Shown piece after piece: positions 11,735 through 22,299 of a stretch of DNA of 64,000 nt. This DNA comes from Costus lasius (lineage: Eukaryota > Streptophyta > Magnoliopsida > Zingiberales > Costaceae), in assembly GCA_027563935.2 (NCBI GenBank), contig CM050446.2, positions 109,968,499-110,032,498 on the forward strand, written 5' to 3'. Numbering within the stretch: position 1 is the first letter of the stretch; every line of letters starts with the position of its first letter. The notes under the pieces are model-generated. The model was not told where the DNA came from. It saw only the letters and a list, made by a program, of their open reading frames with translations, and did no database searches. Made by a program: the position numbers and the translations under genes.

Positions 11735-12962
11735 AACCCTAGGGTACAAGATGCCCTCTCTCGAGTGATACACCGTGTTGTTCGTTTTAGACCAACCTCC
11801 TACTCTCGCGGTGAATCGTTCTAAGACGAACCCAATGAGCTCTATGACAGACTATGAAATCCTCGAGCGAAGACCAAGCACTCCCGTGTCAAGGTCTCGC
11901 AAGTTTTACTCAGAGGTTCGACCCTTACGATCCTTCTCTCGATATGAATCGTAACGGCTAACACGCGATATTACTCGGCTAAGGTAAAACCATGAAATAA
12001 ATACATCAAAGTAAAATATGCTCATAATTCATACAAAATAACATAAATAGATACAAAGTTTGCAATTAAAGTCATCAAAGGGTTTCCACTGAGCCCCGAA
12101 ATAGGGTTTACGCTACAATCATCATTGAAACGCTCAAATTCTCTCTTTTAATGAAATGAAAAGTATAAGAAAACGAAGCTAAGGGGAAGGAGACGATGAA
12201 CCGAAGGAATCCTGAAGAAATCGTGATGATCGTGTGTCTCAATCTCTGAAAATCTCCAAAAATTGCCTCTGTCGCCGTGTTCTTCCACCCACGCCGCTTC
12301 CTTGCGTGAATGCTATATAATTAGGGCAAGAAAATTGGGGCTTTTATATCCTATGCGTTCACCTCTGAAAGAGCTTTCCATAAACACCTTACTTGCCAAA
12401 TTTGGACTCCGAACGGGTGAGAAATCGAAGGAAAACCGAGTGTGGGTCGGGTCCGCTTGCGAATCTGAGTTAGAATCACGGTGAACCCCGCCGGGTTCAC
12501 CTGGCTGTGATTTATTCTGAGAGTTCGGCTGAAAGAAGCGCGGTGAACCCCGCCGGGTTCACCTGGCCGTGATGTGTTATGGATCATTTTCGGCCAAATG
12601 GAATTCCGGTGTACCCCGCTGGGGTTCACCCGGCCGTGATGCTCTCTGTGGCATACGCTGGCTGGCGACTGGGATGGTGAACCCCGTGGGGTTCACCCGG
12701 CCGTGATTGTCAGGCTAACTCCATATAGGCTCAAATTTGACAGGCGGCTTCGTTTTCGCATGAGAAATCGTCTCATGGCCTCAGAATCTTCAAAATGTGT
12801 TGAAAAAAGAGCGTTTTTACCTGAAATTCCATAAAAGTGCCAAAAAGTGAAGATTCCGAAGATATGAAGGAAATAAGCCCATAATAAGTATAAAAATGCT
12901 GAAATAAGCTTAGATTTGACATGAAATAACTATGAAAATCACTACCAAAATGCAATGCATCA
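11735..12962 (-). repeat. Partial LTR of an Athila-like Gypsy family
   Basis: It is collinear with the LTRs at 32684-34020 and 38450-39828: GATGCCCTCTCTCG, the CCTACTCTCGCGGTG segment, GAGCCCCGAAATAGGGTTTA near 12092, and the end ATGCAATGCATCA. On the minus strand it starts TGATGC, and a TATA-like TATAAAAGCC lies at about 12338-12348. The first 300 bp or so of the other LTRs (plus-strand left side) are missing and are replaced by tandem arrays. The right edge abuts a chromovirus integrase fragment. Confidence 0.8.
12478..12707. repeat. Four hairpin repeats inside the LTR
   Basis: Four copies of an imperfect palindrome of the form GTGAACCCCGTGGGGTTCAC, each followed by CTGGCCGTGAT or CCGGCCGTGAT, start near 12480, 12542, 12609 and 12677, so they are 62-69 bp apart. 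The two related LTRs at 33 kb and 39 kb have two such copies each. Confidence 0.9.
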
Positions 12963-13757
12963 TGGTGCTTGGCCGTCAACCTCTCACGCCCCTTGACGTA
13001 TCAGTGCGTGACGAGGATGGAACCTGCCCGGCAGCACACCGTGTAGCACGGGAAACATCAGAGGTCTTGGAGGAAGCGCGTGACAGCCTGGAAGAGGCCG
13101 CCCGACGGATGGCGTACTTCACCAATCGAAGTCGTCGGGACGAGGAATTCATTTCGGGCGAAATGGTGCTCCTGAAAATCACCCCTAAAATGTGGAAACA
13201 CATTCCAACGAAAAGAGTTCTTCGTAGCCTGATTCCCCGTTATGATGGCCTGTTTCGAGTGGTGAATCAGGTGGGAGCGGTGGCATACCAGATCGGGCTT
13301 CCGGAAAGGTTGAAGATGTACCCTGTGTTTCATGTCTCCTTCCTCAAGAGGTTTCACGCCGACCCTGATGAAGAAAGGGTGCAGCCATTTTGAGCTCCGC
13401 CGATCATTCATACGCAGTTCGACCGTCCGCTTGACTGGATACTGGATAGCCGATCAACGAGGACGTATGCAGGGAACCGATCAACAGAGTTCCTAGTACA
13501 ATGGCAGGGGACGGCGGAGCCAACATGGGAGAAGGCTCAAGATCTGTGGCAGTTTGAAGACCGGTTAACAGAGTTCATGGAAGGCCAGATGCTGGGACCA
13601 GCGGGGTCCCCGAGCTTGTGGCATGTTGCCACGAGGGATGCGGATACGACCGAGAGTCATGAAAACCCCATGGACTCAGGAGGAGTCCAAGCAGGCCGAT
13701 TGTGGTGTGGGACGGCCAAATGGCCTTGGATGGAGTCCAGCCTGCGCACTAACCAGG
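12963..13757 (+). pseudogene. Chromovirus (Ty3/Gypsy) integrase tail and chromodomain
   Basis: The reading frame to 13393 contains GRQPLTPLDV, a helical stretch, then MVLLKITPKMWKHIPTKRVL and YPVFHVSFLKRFH, which is the typical C-terminal region of Gypsy integrase. After a TGA at 13391-13393 the same frame continues with a chromodomain: WILDSRSTRTYAGNRSTEFL, then VQWQGTAEPTWEKAQDLWQF. The chromodomain steers integration to marked chromatin in chromoviruses. The 5' part of the element is absent. The left edge coincides with an unrelated LTR end at 12962. A gag-only element is inserted at 13757. Confidence 0.9.
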
Positions 13758-15093
13758 TGTCAGGCCCCGGTCGGATCGGCCTAAAAACAATGCTTATCCG
13801 TTGTCTCAGAGCCGTCCGGCAGAACACCGGAACGTGATCGCGCTAGGGTTTCCGGACCGAGTCTCGTCCCCAAATTCGAAACCCTAGTTCCCGCTCAATT
13901 TTTCTTCCCAAATTACAAGTCTCTCAAAAGAAACCCTAACCCTAATTTGAGAAATCCGAAAAAGAATTGAAAAACCCCAAATTATAATACCTCCAATTTG
14001 ATTTTGACCGAAGTCAAAATCACCCGCCGATTTGATTTCTGTCGCTGACGTCAGCCCTTCCGAAACCTTTCGCCGCGCCGCCGCTTTTCGCTCTGCTGAC
14101 GTCGGTTTACGTCAGCCGCGAATTTCTTTCCCTGAATTCGAATTCGCCGCTGCGATTTTGACTGAGTCAAAATCGATACAGTGTTCGTATCGAAACGGAC
14201 GCCACTCGTTCGCTTCGTCGTCGTCTTCGTCTCGCCGCGCAAACGTTCACCGCGTTCGCGTTCGCAGCCGTCGCCGGAGAGGAGGAGGCCGACAAGGGGG
14301 AGATGCCGCCTGCGTCTCAGCCTCGTCGCCGACCTGAGATAGCCGCCTGCTACCGTCGCTCGCCGGGAAGTCGCCGATCGCCGCAGGAGAGCTCGGAAAC
14401 AGGGGAAACAGAGGAGACGCCGTCGCCGGAGAAGAAGCACAGGTGAAGGGAAAAGCTTCACTTTATTCCTTCGTAATCAAAGTTACAAAAACCTTTCTCT
14501 TACCCTCGTCTCTGTTCCTCACGTCGGCGGCGAGAGTCGCCGCCGTTACACGCTCGCTTTTCTCACGCTCGATGATCTCTCCGTCGTCCTCCCTTACGTT
14601 CGCCGACGATCCTCGCTCCCGTTCTCTCTTCCTTCGTTCGGTCGCTCGCCGATCGTCCCTCCTCTCCTCTTCTCGGTCGCGCCTCGCCCTTTTTATATTC
14701 CAGGCCGCCGCCTTACGCCGACCGAGTCTTCCGCTCCGATCGCGTCCGAGCTCCGCGATCTTCGCTCCTCCGCGAGCTCTGTCGCCCAGCCGCGTCCTCC
14801 GCGTCGACCGCCCGAAGAAGACAACTCCTCGTGCGGCGTCCGGGTCTGAGACCTTGAAGCCGTGTCTTCCGAAGCTCGCGGAGACGACGGCGTCTCTGCC
14901 GCGGACGACTCGTCCCGCACGTCTGTCCTGCGCGAGTTGACGAAGCTCTGCCGCTTCGTTCGCGCACGCCTGCGCGTGGTTGGCCAGCCGTCTTCGCCTT
15001 TGTCCGCGTCAGCTTTTGTTCGTCTGATTCTTGGGCTTGGGCTTGGATTGGGCTCCCTCTCCTCTGGGCTGAACCGGGGAGCCCAGCCTAACA
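13758..15093 (-). repeat. TR-GAG 3' LTR (left copy)
   Basis: It aligns end to end with 16626-17989. It is GC-rich, contains CCCTAACCCTAA once, and has a minus-strand TATA box, TATAAAAAG, at about 14688-14697. Long open frames inside it on both strands overlap and are artefacts of GC richness. Confidence 0.92.
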
Positions 15094-15148
15094 ATTCTCC
15101 CCGGCCCAATTTGGACATCGTCCTCGATGTCCGGCACGGGCAGCCCGC

Positions 15149-15471
15149 TCAACGCCGGCTGGCGAGCCACCGCTCCTGCTCGGCGCAGTTCTTCTCGTAG
15201 CACTCTTTCCAGATCTGTTCCCTCTTGCGTTGGAGCTTCTCGTGGTTCGCACGTAGCTTTGCGTTTTCTTCTGCTTCTAGCTCCTCCCAAGACTTCGGTG
15301 AAGGCTTTTCCTCCACTGCTTGCTTGTACGTCTTTTTCTCCTGTGGCGGGTTCGCATCTCCGGAACTCGTCTTCTGTTCGACGTTGCTCTTGCCGACTGC
15401 GTCTTTCAGCTCTGCTTCTGCGGGGGTCGGTGATGATCCTCCTGCTACCACTGAGGCAATGCGCACAACTC
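15149..15471 (-). pseudogene. Downstream charged ORF of the TR-GAG, out of frame with gag
   Basis: Minus-strand codons continue after the gag stop in a different frame, which is open from 15592 down to 15149. The residues PPQEKKTYKQAVEEKPSPKS and a long Glu/Lys/Arg-rich helix follow. The bias looks like real coding rather than chance. It may be the original C-terminal tail of gag, displaced by a frameshift between the zinc knuckle and the stop at 15472-15474, or a product of programmed frameshifting. No known domain is recognised. Confidence 0.5.
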
Positions 15472-16593
15472 CTATGCGAGCATATGTCGATCCGGACAGT
15501 CGCGTATCCGGTGCGGTCCCTTGCACAAAAAGCAGGCAATCGGTCTCAGTTGACCTTGCCCTCGCTCTGCAGGTCGAGCATGCTCCTGCCACGCTGGTTG
15601 TCCTCCGTTTCGTCGGGGAGAGAGCCTCTCCCTCTCTGGTGCTCTAGGTCTCGGTGGAGATGGTCGCTTCAGGGGCGACCTTTGTGCTCTCTGGAAGGTC
15701 GTCCCTGAAGTCCTCTGGTCCACCAAGGACTCGGCTATAGCTGCAGCCGTCCTCCAATCCTGCGGCACATGTCGTCGGACCTCCGTTGCCGCCCATGTTT
15801 GGAGATTCCGGAGGAAGAAGTACCTCCTATCTCCCTCCGCCATCTCAGGTAGCTCCAACATCAGCGCGGAGAACGCCCTGACATACTCCTGGATCGTCCC
15901 TGTATGCTTTAGCCGATCCACCGCCTCTCGCGCTTGATCTACCGAGTTTCCGGGAAGGAACTGCTGCCGCAGTTCCTCTCGGAACACCTCCCAAGTCCAA
16001 CTAGCCGCCTCTGATGTAGAATCAACTTTGGTTCTCCACCAGAGCTTTGCATCATCTGAGAGATATGCCGTGCACACTCTCACCTTCTCCTGATCTGTGA
16101 CATGGTTAGCCTCAAAATATTGTTGCATGTCCCATAGAAAATTACCCAACACTTTTGCAGATCTGGCCCCTTTGAACATTGCAGGTTCTGGGGTGCGAAC
16201 CTTCCCGTTGCCATTGAGAGCCCCGTACTCCGCCCTGGCTGTAGTAGAGCCACCCCCTTGGGCCTGTGCCAATGCCATGAGTGTCACCGCCAGATCAGCC
16301 AATATCTGCTGTTGCTGTGTCGTCAAGGTCGCTACTTGTCCTTGCAACGCGGTCACCTGCTGAGTTTGTGCTGTCAAGGTGGCCACCTGCTGCTGTAGCG
16401 CCGCCATCCCTTCAAAGTTTTGCTGGGCTTCAGCCATCCCAGCCAAAGTTTGTTGCAGGGCAAGAATCTGCAACCTTTGCTCTTCAATCGTGCGATGGAG
16501 TTCCTCCACATGAGGAACCACCGCATCTCTGCTGTTCCCCGTCAAACCGAGCACCTGCTCAATCCGGGCAATACGATCTCCTTGATTCACCAT
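15472..16593 (-). CDS. Gag polyprotein of the TR-GAG element (373 aa, open)
   Basis: The ATG (complement of 16591-16593) lies 19 nt downstream of the primer site, the normal position. Residues 1-120 are glutamine-rich with heptad-like repeats (LQQQVATLTAQTQQV), so probably a coiled coil. Residues of about 135-270 form the retrotransposon gag domain, with WDMQQYFEANHVTDQEKVRV, AKLWWRTKV, and LRQQFLPGN followed by QEYVRAFSALMLELP. A basic Pro/Arg-rich linker leads to a zinc knuckle near the end, CFLCKGPHRIRDC, in the CX2CX3HX4C spacing of plant chromovirus gags. The protein would form the particle and bind RNA. The frame is fully open, so the copy may be recent or selectively maintained. Confidence 0.9.
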   Translation of the reverse strand: MVNQGDRIARIEQVLGLTGNSRDAVVPHVEELHRTIEEQRLQILALQQTLAGMAEAQQNFEGMAALQQQVATLTAQTQQVTALQGQVATLTTQQQQILADLAVTLMALAQAQGGGSTTARAEYGALNGNGKVRTPEPAMFKGARSAKVLGNFLWDMQQYFEANHVTDQEKVRVCTAYLSDDAKLWWRTKVDSTSEAASWTWEVFREELRQQFLPGNSVDQAREAVDRLKHTGTIQEYVRAFSALMLELPEMAEGDRRYFFLRNLQTWAATEVRRHVPQDWRTAAAIAESLVDQRTSGTTFQRAQRSPLKRPSPPRPRAPERERLSPRRNGGQPAWQEHARPAERGQGQLRPIACFLCKGPHRIRDCPDRHMLA

Positions 16594-16611
16594 ATTGCTG
16601 GATCACTTTAA

Positions 16612-16623
16612 GCTCTGATACCT
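16612..16623 (-). other. TR-GAG primer-binding site
   Basis: The minus strand reads AGGTATCAGAGC right after the LTR end GTGACA. It matches the iMet-type site TGGTATCAGAGC with one change and sets the minus orientation. Confidence 0.88.
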
Positions 16624-16625
16624 GT

Positions 16626-17989
16626 TGTCACGCCCCGGTCAGATCGGCCTAAAAACAACGCTTATCCGTTGTCTCAGAGCCGTCTGGCGGAACACCGGAA
16701 CGTGATCGCGCTAGGGTTTCCGGACCGAGTCTCGTCCCCAAATTCGAAACCCTAGTTCCCGCTCAATTTTTCTTCCCAAATTACAAGTCTCTCAAAAGAA
16801 ACTCTAACCCTAATTTGAGAAATCCGAAAAAGAATTGAAAAACCCCAAATTATAATACCTCCAATTTGATTTTGACCGAAGTCAAAATCACCCGCCGATT
16901 TGATTTCTGTCGCTGACGTCACGCTGACGTCAGCCCTTCCGAAACCTTTCGCCGCGCCGCCGCTTTTCGCTCTGCTGACGTCGGTTTACGTCAGCCGCGA
17001 ATTTCTTTCCCTGAATTCGAATTCGCCACTGCGATTTTGACTGAGTCAAAATCGCTACAGTGTTCGTATCGAAACGGACGCCACTCGTTCGCTTCGTCGT
17101 CGTCTTCGTCTCGCCGCGCAAACGTTCACCGCATTCGCGTTCGCAGCCGTTGCCGGAGAGGAGGAGGCCGACAAGGGGGAGACGCCGCCTGCGTCTCAGC
17201 CTCGTCGCCGACCTGAGATAGCCGCCTGCTACCGTCGCTCGCCGGGAAGTCGCCGATCGCCGCAGGAGAGCTCGGAAACAGGGCAAACAGAGGAGACGTC
17301 GTCGCCGGAGAAGAAGCACAGGTGAAGGGAAAAGCTTCACTTTATTCCTTCGTAATCAAAGTTACAAAAAACCCTTCTCTTACCCTCGTCTCTGTTCCTC
17401 ACGTCGGCGGCGAGAGTCGCCGCCGTTACACGCTCGCTTTTCTCACGCTCGATGATCTCTCCGTCGTCCTCCCTTACGTTCGCCGACGATCCTCGCTCCC
17501 GTTCTCTCTTCCTTCGTTCGGTCGCTCGCCGATCGTCCCTCCTCTCCTCTTCTTGGTCGCGCCTCGCCCTTTTTATATTCCAGGCCGCCGCCTTACGCCG
17601 ACCGAGTCTTCCGCTCCGATCGCGTCCGAGCTCCGCGATCTTCGCTCCGCCAATCTCACTCCTCCGCGAGCTCTGTTGCCCAGCCGCGTCCTCCGCGTCG
17701 CCCGCCCGAAGAAGACAACTCCTCGTGCGGCGTCCAGGTCTGAGACCTTGAAGCTGCGTCTTCCGAAGCTCGCGGAGACGACGGCTTCTCTGCCGCGGAC
17801 GGCTTGTCCCGCACGTCTGTCCCGTGCTAGTTGACGAAGCTCTGCCGCTTCGTTCGCGCACGCCTGCGCGTGGTTGGCCTGCCGTCTTCGCCTTTGTCTG
17901 CGTCAGCTTTTGTTCGTCTGATTCTTGGGCTTGGGCTTGGATTGGGCTCCCTCTCCTCTGGGCTGAACCGGGGAGCCTAGGGCCTAACA
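16626..17989 (-). repeat. TR-GAG 5' LTR (right copy)
   Basis: It is near-identical to the left copy. Differences include a duplicated GCTGACGTCA segment near 16911-16930 and a small insertion near 17650. The minus-strand TATA box TATAAAAAG lies at about 17570-17578 and should drive the gag transcript. Confidence 0.92.
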
Positions 17990-17994
17990 CCAGG

Positions 17995-18440
17995 GATGCC
18001 GAGCTAGACGGGCTTCCCCAGGTGAGCAGCGCCCATGATGGGTGCAAATGCTGAACATTGGAAGGACGGCAACGTGGATCCGGAGGGATCCCCGCCGGGA
18101 AGAACATGGGCTACAAAAGGAGGAAATCGGGGTGTAAGAGAGAGAGAGAGAGAGGAACGCAAGAGTGCGAAACGGGAGGGTTTTATGTAACTCTTTAAGT
18201 GGATGAATAAAGAGCTAAATTTTCCCTTTAGTGAGTGATCCTTTTGTCTTCTCCTTCAATCTCTAAATTGTCTTGGTCTGGTGTTCGTTCACGTCGCAGA
18301 GAAAAGGCTAAGAAAACTGGTGCGAGGGTTTTCTACCGCTGTCAGCAGCGACCCGTATACATATAGGTCGGTTTCGGCGGATTGACGTGCGCTGACCTCG
18401 TCTGCAGCGAGGGTCAACGCGACTCAAATTTGGCCCTGAC
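17995..18440 (+). repeat. 3' end of the interrupted chromovirus, probable LTR
   Basis: This is the continuation of the host element after the CCAGG duplication. It contains GGCTACAAAAGGAGG (TATA-like, near 18109), a (GA)n run at 18137-18154, the polyadenylation-type signal GAATAAAG near 18204, and an end at GGCCCTGACA (18431-18440). The other LTR is outside the window or lost, so the limits are tentative. Confidence 0.55.
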
Positions 18441-19433
18441 ACTAGGGCTAGTTGTGTGCTTATGTAATTTAGGCCTGTTTGGCATAACTATGCTAACAGA
18501 TTTGCCGGTAGTGATAGTCGAACAGTCATTGTTCCCGCATTTGGCTCATCAATTATGCGATCGATCTTTCAGCATTGTTGTTGGAGTAAGGTCCTACCTA
18601 CTTCTCTTGATGCGTGTTACAGACAAAAAAATCTCTATATTAATTTTTCTCATATTTTTATTGTAGAACACTCTAAGATCATTTGGCAACGAGTGGCTAA
18701 GGCTGCGTTTGGCATGGCTTTCCGCCATGCTTCGCTGCCTAGCTGCATTTGGCAAGGCTTTCCGCCTTGCTTCGCTACCCAGCAAATCTCATATTTTCCA
18801 AAATTGCAGGACTGTCCAGCTCACTTCTGATCTTTGGGACAATTGATTAGGTGGCTACTTTAGCTTTTCAAAAAGTTGGAAAAAATCAACTTCTAGTGGA
18901 AAGCTGCCGCTGTTCGCTTTCATGTGGGAGGATGAGGGTTCAAATCGTGCCCATCTATTTTTTCATTCCTTTATTCTACATCTACATTATAAATAATTTA
19001 ATAAAACATTATCTTTCCTAATCAACATCTTATAAAATCAAAATTTTTATACAAACAAAATTTTATCAAATCAAAATTTTTAAAAAAAAACTTTATAAAA
19101 TCAAAATTTTAAAAAGTTTAAAAATATTATAAAATCAAAACTTTATAAAATCAAAATCTTATAAAATCAAAACTTTATACAATCAAAATTTTATATAAAC
19201 AAAATCTTATAAAATTGAAACTTTATTAAATACATGATGGAGAACCAAAGATTCAAACAACATACTCAGATGCTCATACCTTGTCTTGGGGATAGAGGTG
19301 TTTTTAGACATAACAGACATTGACACTAATACAGTCGTGGTAGGCCCACTAACCAATGCTCTAGTACAGCAGGAGCATGGTAGGTCATGCTAAGGACATG
19401 ACGTGAGGTTGCTCAATAACATGAACCTAGTGC
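18441..19433. other. Non-coding stretch with simple repeats
   Basis: No gene is recognised. At 18709-18779 a unit of about 36 bp, TTTGGCATGGCTTTCCGCC, is repeated twice, each copy containing a small palindrome. At 19030-19230 there is an AT-rich tandem of about 18 bp based on TTATAAAATCAAAA. The part just before 19434 may be the decayed internal tail of the next LTR element. Confidence 0.5.
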
Positions 19434-21181
19434 AAGTGGGAGATTGTTAGTGCTAGTGCCCTAGGACCTATGGTTGGTCCGCTGTAATGTGTATCACATC
19501 TATGTGTGATAGAGTTATTATCCTAGCATTGTCGTTATTGTGCATATAGTACATCTGCGTCACATGTACTTTTGCATAAATAATGTCCATAGGGATAGAT
19601 TTTATCTAGTCTCTGTTTTTTTCCCTAGTGAAGTATTATAGTGGATTTGGGATAGGTATGATGTAGGTGAGACCGGTATATGCACTAGTTGAGCATGTGG
19701 TGCTAATGCAGACATATGAGTATATCAATGGAGATATACTGGATTGACCCGCTGTGAGGATTCATCTCGATGTCACAAGATGAATATCACAGTGACAGAG
19801 GTACGCTTATCCTTGACCTGAGGGCATTAATATCTCTATATGGTGAGTGATGCACTTTGATACAACCTAACTCTTCGCCGTAATAGGAGAGACATCATGG
19901 TTGTCATTGGGTGTGTCATAAGCCATATGAGAGATTCGATGAACCAAGATAGGATTTGCCCCTTCCATGCGAGGAAGCTTGATGTTTATAGCGCCCCTAT
20001 ATGGTTTCATGACTAAAAGTGTATGGTCATACCTAGGTGAAAACCTGATTTAGTCATGGCCATAAGATTAATTTAAACAAGTGTGACACACTTGTCTAAT
20101 CAGGACATCAGCCTAGCAAAAGGACAAAGTTGTATGAGTATTTTGTTGCAGTTTTAGGGGATGTCGATGCAGACTTCATTCTGATGACTTGGGTAGCAAT
20201 GATATATTGCTAGGTGTCACTCATTGCTATAGATGATTTGGATCATCACTGCAAATGTCTGAAGAACCTATAGGGTCGCACATTTAGACATTCGAGACCT
20301 CATACTGATCGGATAGCTTAGATCGAGTCATTTAGTTGATTCGGATCTAAGTGGGAGTCTGATGAAACTCGAATGCATCTGAGGAGCTGGAGATGGTTTA
20401 TACAGAGTTTATGTTATGCTATGACCTTGGTTGACCCCTTGGTTAACCTCGAATGACATCGATAGACTAGGTCTAGCTGATTGTCAAAACTTGAATTTTG
20501 TGACGAATTATTCAGAGCATTTTTGCGTCTATTTTAGCATAACTGTGGGGGCCCACAACTTAAGCGCTAAATTAATATTTTAAATATTTATATTCACGAC
20601 TTAAGGTACGGGACCCGCATCCAAACTCTATATATGGAGGGGCATAGGTGCATACTTCATTGTACAATGCCCTAGCTGCCAAGCCCTTCTCTCCACAACC
20701 TAGCCGCCACTCTTCCTAGAGCTTGCCGCCCATCTCCTCCCTTGGTGGTGACGCCTTCTTGAGATAGAGGACAACAAGGTGTTTGAAGGAGAATCACAAG
20801 TTGAAGAGGCTTCCCCTCTCCTTGGCGCCTTTCTCCTTCTTCCTCCTCATCACTTGGCGCAAGTGGGAGTGCTGCCCACTTCTTGCGGCCAAGAGAAGAC
20901 AGCTTGTGGAGGTGCCTTCTTGGTGATTGGCGTAATCAAGCTTGAAGGTTCCCTAGGCATGGATCTCACCTTTCGAGGCTAGCACCAAGCGTGACGGTTG
21001 GAGAGGACTAGAGGAGCCGTGTGTGCGCAATTGCAGAGGATGTTCCCGTGTGCGTCTTCATCAATGGCATTGCTCCATAATTTTCTAAAAGGTACTACTC
21101 TTCACATCCGACGGTTTCTCACTCGTAAGACGATCTTGTTCTTCTGGGAATCATATTTCAGGTCATTGCTTCCGCTGTTCA
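19434..21181 (+). repeat. Polypurine tract and putative 3' LTR of a retrotransposon
   Basis: The purine tract AAGTGGGAGAT at 19434-19444 is followed by TGTTAGTGCTAGTGCC, which is the usual PPT-to-LTR junction of plant elements. A TATA box, TATATAT, lies at 20629-20635, with a promoter-like setting downstream. The right end, CCGCTGTTCA at 21181, abuts a MULE transposase fragment. There is no second LTR in the window, so the right boundary is inferred from where MULE homology begins. Confidence 0.55.
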
Positions 21182-21860
21182 TAAAATTTAAATTGGCCTG
21201 GGGATTCCCAATAGTTTGGACATTATCTGGGATTGAGATTAACCATAACCATCTAATGACTAGTCTAAATAAGGTCCTAATGTTGAGATCGTACAGACAA
21301 ATCTTACCTTTTCAACATACTCTAATGGACCAAATGGCTTATTCTAGTATTAAGGCACATCATATTTATAATTATTTTCAGTTAGGGGTAGCTAATGATA
21401 AAGTTGGTTTCATAAAAGATGATAGTACAAATTATATTCAAAAATAAAAAAGAAAAACATTGGATGGTAAGAAAAAAAAATGTATTTTAAATCTTTTAAA
21501 GGAAAGATGAGCCAAAGATCCTCATTTCTTTTCTACTATTGAAGGTGATGAATCAGGAGATATTGCTAATTTCTTTTTGGGCTTATGGTAGATCAATCAT
21601 GAATTACGCTTATTTTGACGACATAATTTATTTTGATACTACCTTGTAGACAAATGAGTATGATATGTCTTTTGCTCCAATTGTTAGTATGAATCACTAT
21701 AAGCAAATGATTATATTTGTTTAAGTGTAATGGAATTTTATGTGCTCATGGTATAAAGGTTCTATCTGCTAACGATGTGAATTCAATACCACCTCATTAT
21801 ATATTACATATGTGGATTAAGTATGCTAGACAAGGTCATGTATCTAATACTAAGTTTCAA
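21182..21860 (+). pseudogene. MULE (FAR1-type) transposase relic with internal deletion
   Basis: The stretch IEINHNHLMTSLNKV to DDSTNYIQK matches the FAR1 region of the minus-strand transposase at 60.3-62.4 kb. It then reads on through DESGDIANFF to SFAPIVSMNHYK with stops. Near 21718 it jumps directly to the SWIM-proximal C-terminus (ILCAHGIKVL, then PPHYILHMWIKYARQG). Most of the catalytic and SWIM region is therefore deleted. It has multiple stops and is not functional. The left end is cut by the LTR ending at 21181. Confidence 0.85.
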
Positions 21861-22281
21861 GATCTTCTCTTCATCCAAAATATCATTGTTCTCCCCTACT
21901 AAGCCCTTAAGCTTCTTTTCAAGCATTTGTCTTGCTATTATTTTGCCCTTAAATATCTCTTTGTAAAAGGTTGTATCTAGGCTTTCATTGTCAAATTTGA
22001 CAAGCTCTCCAACTCTAGATAGCCCTAGAATGACAGCCATTTTATTAATAGAGAGTCTTTTTCCTCTACTCATCCCAATTATTTCTCAAGTACTCGATCT
22101 CCAACATATCTAACGCTATGCTCGAGCCTTGTAAAAAATGGCTCATATAACTTTGTAGTCTTAACATGGAGCATATATTAAAGTTTTTTTGTGTGGGTTC
22201 TTTTACCTTTTTTTTCTCTCCTCTTGAGTTGTGAGACTTGAAAATATACTTATCATTGCTGTCTGAACTAGAGCTACACAT
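21855..22281 (-). pseudogene. DUF1985-like cargo gene relic of the same MULE
   Basis: The minus-strand frames 22281-22066 and 22073-21804 read SSSDSNDKYIF, GSSIALDMLEIEYLRNNWDE and MAVILGLSRVGELVKF. They match the plus-strand gene at 48882-49614 (SSVALDMLAVEFLIPRWDEE, VSIILGLPEREELVNF). A single frameshift separates the two parts near 22070. It converges with, and is fused tail to tail to, the transposase relic, which is the same outer-gene arrangement as in the 15-kb MULE but inverted. Confidence 0.8.
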
Positions 22282-22299
22282 TTTTTTAATTCTTGAATA

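Larger units (their letters stand above)
13758..17989 (-). mobile_element. Complete gag-only LTR element (TR-GAG type)
   Basis: LTRs of 1336 and 1364 bp, with ends TGTCA(G/C)G and CCTAACA, enclose only 1.53 kb. The flanks carry a perfect 5-bp duplication, CCAGG (13753-13757 and 17990-17994). On the minus strand the order is LTR, PBS, gag ORF, purine-rich tract (complement of about 15094-15110), LTR. No protease, RT or integrase is present, which matches the non-autonomous class called TR-GAG. It must be mobilised by a related chromovirus. It is nested in an older chromovirus whose parts lie on either side. Confidence 0.93.

Noticed and set aside
13930..13945. CCCTAACCCTAA, possible interstitial telomere
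   Set aside because: Only two units, and repeated in both LTRs of the TR-GAG element, so it is part of the LTR.
14032..15700. Several long overlapping ORFs on both strands (for example 14443-14940 and 15127-15708)
   Set aside because: They lie in GC-rich LTR sequence or antisense to gag, overlap each other in different frames, and show low-complexity Arg/Ser composition.
16930..18107. ORFs in the right TR-GAG LTR (17322-17834 +, 17337-18107 -)
   Set aside because: The same GC-rich LTR artefact; the copies in the left LTR break at different places, so there is no conserved protein.
18918..18945. GGGTTCAAATCGTGCCC, resembling a tRNA/SINE B box
   Set aside because: No matching A box, no tRNA fold, and no poly-A or SINE tail could be supported.
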